This document shows, piece after piece, positions 63,485 through 64,000 of a stretch of 64,000 nucleotides of DNA. The stretch is taken from positions 1 through 64,000 of the forward strand of contig CAYSVH010000004.1 in assembly GCA_964434425.1 (NCBI GenBank). Direction: 5' to 3'. The DNA is from CALMEC01 sp964434425. Its GTDB lineage: Bacteria > Actinomycetota > Thermoleophilia > Miltoncostaeales > Miltoncostaeaceae. Position 1 is the first letter of the stretch. Every line of letters starts with the position of its first letter. The position numbers and the translations under genes are program-made. The notes beneath the pieces were generated by a model. That model had not been told where the DNA came from. It was given only the letters and a program-made list of their open reading frames with translations, and made no database searches.

Positions 63485-64000
63485 GATGCACCGTCCTCGT
63501 CGATCGCCATCTGGTCCCAGCGGCGAAGATCGCGGCCAGTCGCGAGGCCCAGATGTTCAACTCCCCCAGTCCACGCGGGAACGGGGAAGTTGATCGCTAC
63601 ACCCCCCAAATCCCCGTCGTTACGGGGATGTTCAACTCCCCCGCCTTCCGTGGAGTTGGTCACGCCGGGGGAGTTGGTCGGGGGAGTTGAACCGGCGGTC
63701 ATCCACAGCCACCGAGCAGCGCCACGCGACCCAACGCGCGGCACCTGCTCCCGCTCGATCCGGCCGTCCCGCTTCAACGCCGCCCGCACCTCCTCGAACC
63801 TGTGCTTGGAGATCCCGGCCTCGCGCGCCTCATTCTCGAAGTCCCGAGCGCCAAGCGGGCCATCGGCCAAGATGTCGAGCAGAACGTCCGCGTCCTCATC
63901 GTCACCACTGGCGCCCTCTGTCGAGCTGGCCACCAGGTCCGCCGTCGTGACCCCCTCGACCTCCCCGCCCCACTCCACCACGGCCCGCGACGGGTCACCA
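63481..64000 (-). CDS. C-terminal part of an element ATPase/replication protein (cut by window end)
   Basis: The frame is open to the last base, so the gene continues beyond the window; a start at GTG 63981 is not needed. The visible part reads GDPSRAVVEWGGEVEGVTTADL, then an acidic linker and a winged helix (DVLLDILADGPLGARDFENEAREAGISKHRFEEVRAALKR), then a Pro/Gly-rich tail. This order is known from the ends of RecA-like AAA ATPases (RepA/primase-associated) in actinobacterial phages and integrative elements, where the domain after the ADGP turn binds DNA. The ATPase core itself cannot be seen here. Confidence 0.6.
   Translation of the reverse strand, partial: GDPSRAVVEWGGEVEGVTTADLVASSTEGASGDDEDADVLLDILADGPLGARDFENEAREAGISKHRFEEVRAALKRDGRIEREQVPRVGSRGAARWLWMTAGSTPPTNSPGVTNSTEGGGVEHPRNDGDLGGVAINFPVPAWTGGVEHLGLATGRDLRRWDQMAIDEDGAS

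Overview
This window is about 70% G+C, almost wholly coding, and carries gene neighbourhoods typical of Actinomycetota: smpB, an RNB-domain ribonuclease, a CtpA protease, ftsX, ftsE, prfB, secA, hpf and comF on one strand, with lutABC and bioY-ECF genes nearby. Many genes seem to be leaderless, with a TANNNT-type -10 box 6-7 nt before the start codon, which is also an actinobacterial habit. A deep-branching class such as Thermoleophilia would fit, but I cannot prove this from the sequence alone.

Layout. 0.3-4.1 kb: a stress-type Clp-N protein and the L-lactate oxidation operon lutABC. 4.1-11.3 kb: small membrane proteins, a DUF1611 protein, a PP-loop-like protein, a glycosyltransferase with a pyruvyl-transferase-like enzyme, and a previously uncalled 33-residue membrane peptide. 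11.6-22.8 kb: the housekeeping block (trans-translation, RNA decay, C-terminal protease, division ABC complex, RF2 with its programmed frameshift, Sec ATPase, ribosome hibernation, ComF). 22.9-30.4 kb: a compact operon of an M20 peptidase, an LCP cell-wall ligase, UDP-glucose dehydrogenase, a sugar nucleotidyltransferase, a phosphosugar isomerase and mtnA. 30.8-38.7 kb: a seven-gene bioY operon (BioY, acyl-CoA ligase, thiolase, EcfA, EcfT, hotdog protein, MFS), every junction a 4-nt overlap, facing birA. 38.8-44.7 kb: BI-1 family protein, then sulfate activation and siroheme genes (TauE, cysD, cysN, precorrin-2 dehydrogenase, cobA). 45-46 kb: a TerC exporter behind a yybP-ykoY manganese riboswitch. 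46-55 kb: drug-type ABC and MFS exporters, two TetR regulators, a quinone oxidoreductase-like enzyme, a RecQ-like helicase, and a divergent pair of a Lys-rich peptide and a small HTH protein. 55.3-58.4 kb: proton-translocating transhydrogenase pntAaAbB. 58.9-61.2 kb: a large M48-type metalloprotease. 61.4-64 kb: the left end of an integrative element (tyrosine recombinase, excisionase, small proteins, tail of an ATPase) inserted in a tRNA-Arg(UCU) gene, whose displaced 3' half is still visible.

The least ordinary material is non-coding or concerns gene starts. There are five foldback elements of about 160-190 bp: three are copies of one family, and two are unrelated in sequence but similar in design. 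A pair of 51-52 bp palindromes shows compensatory base changes. Two genes very probably start at non-standard codons (CTG for the ribonuclease, ATA for UDP-glucose dehydrogenase), both overlapping the preceding stop codon. The riboswitch shows a readable switch between its P1 helix and a Shine-Dalgarno-sequestering helix. The bio-cluster thiolase lacks the usual second catalytic cysteine.
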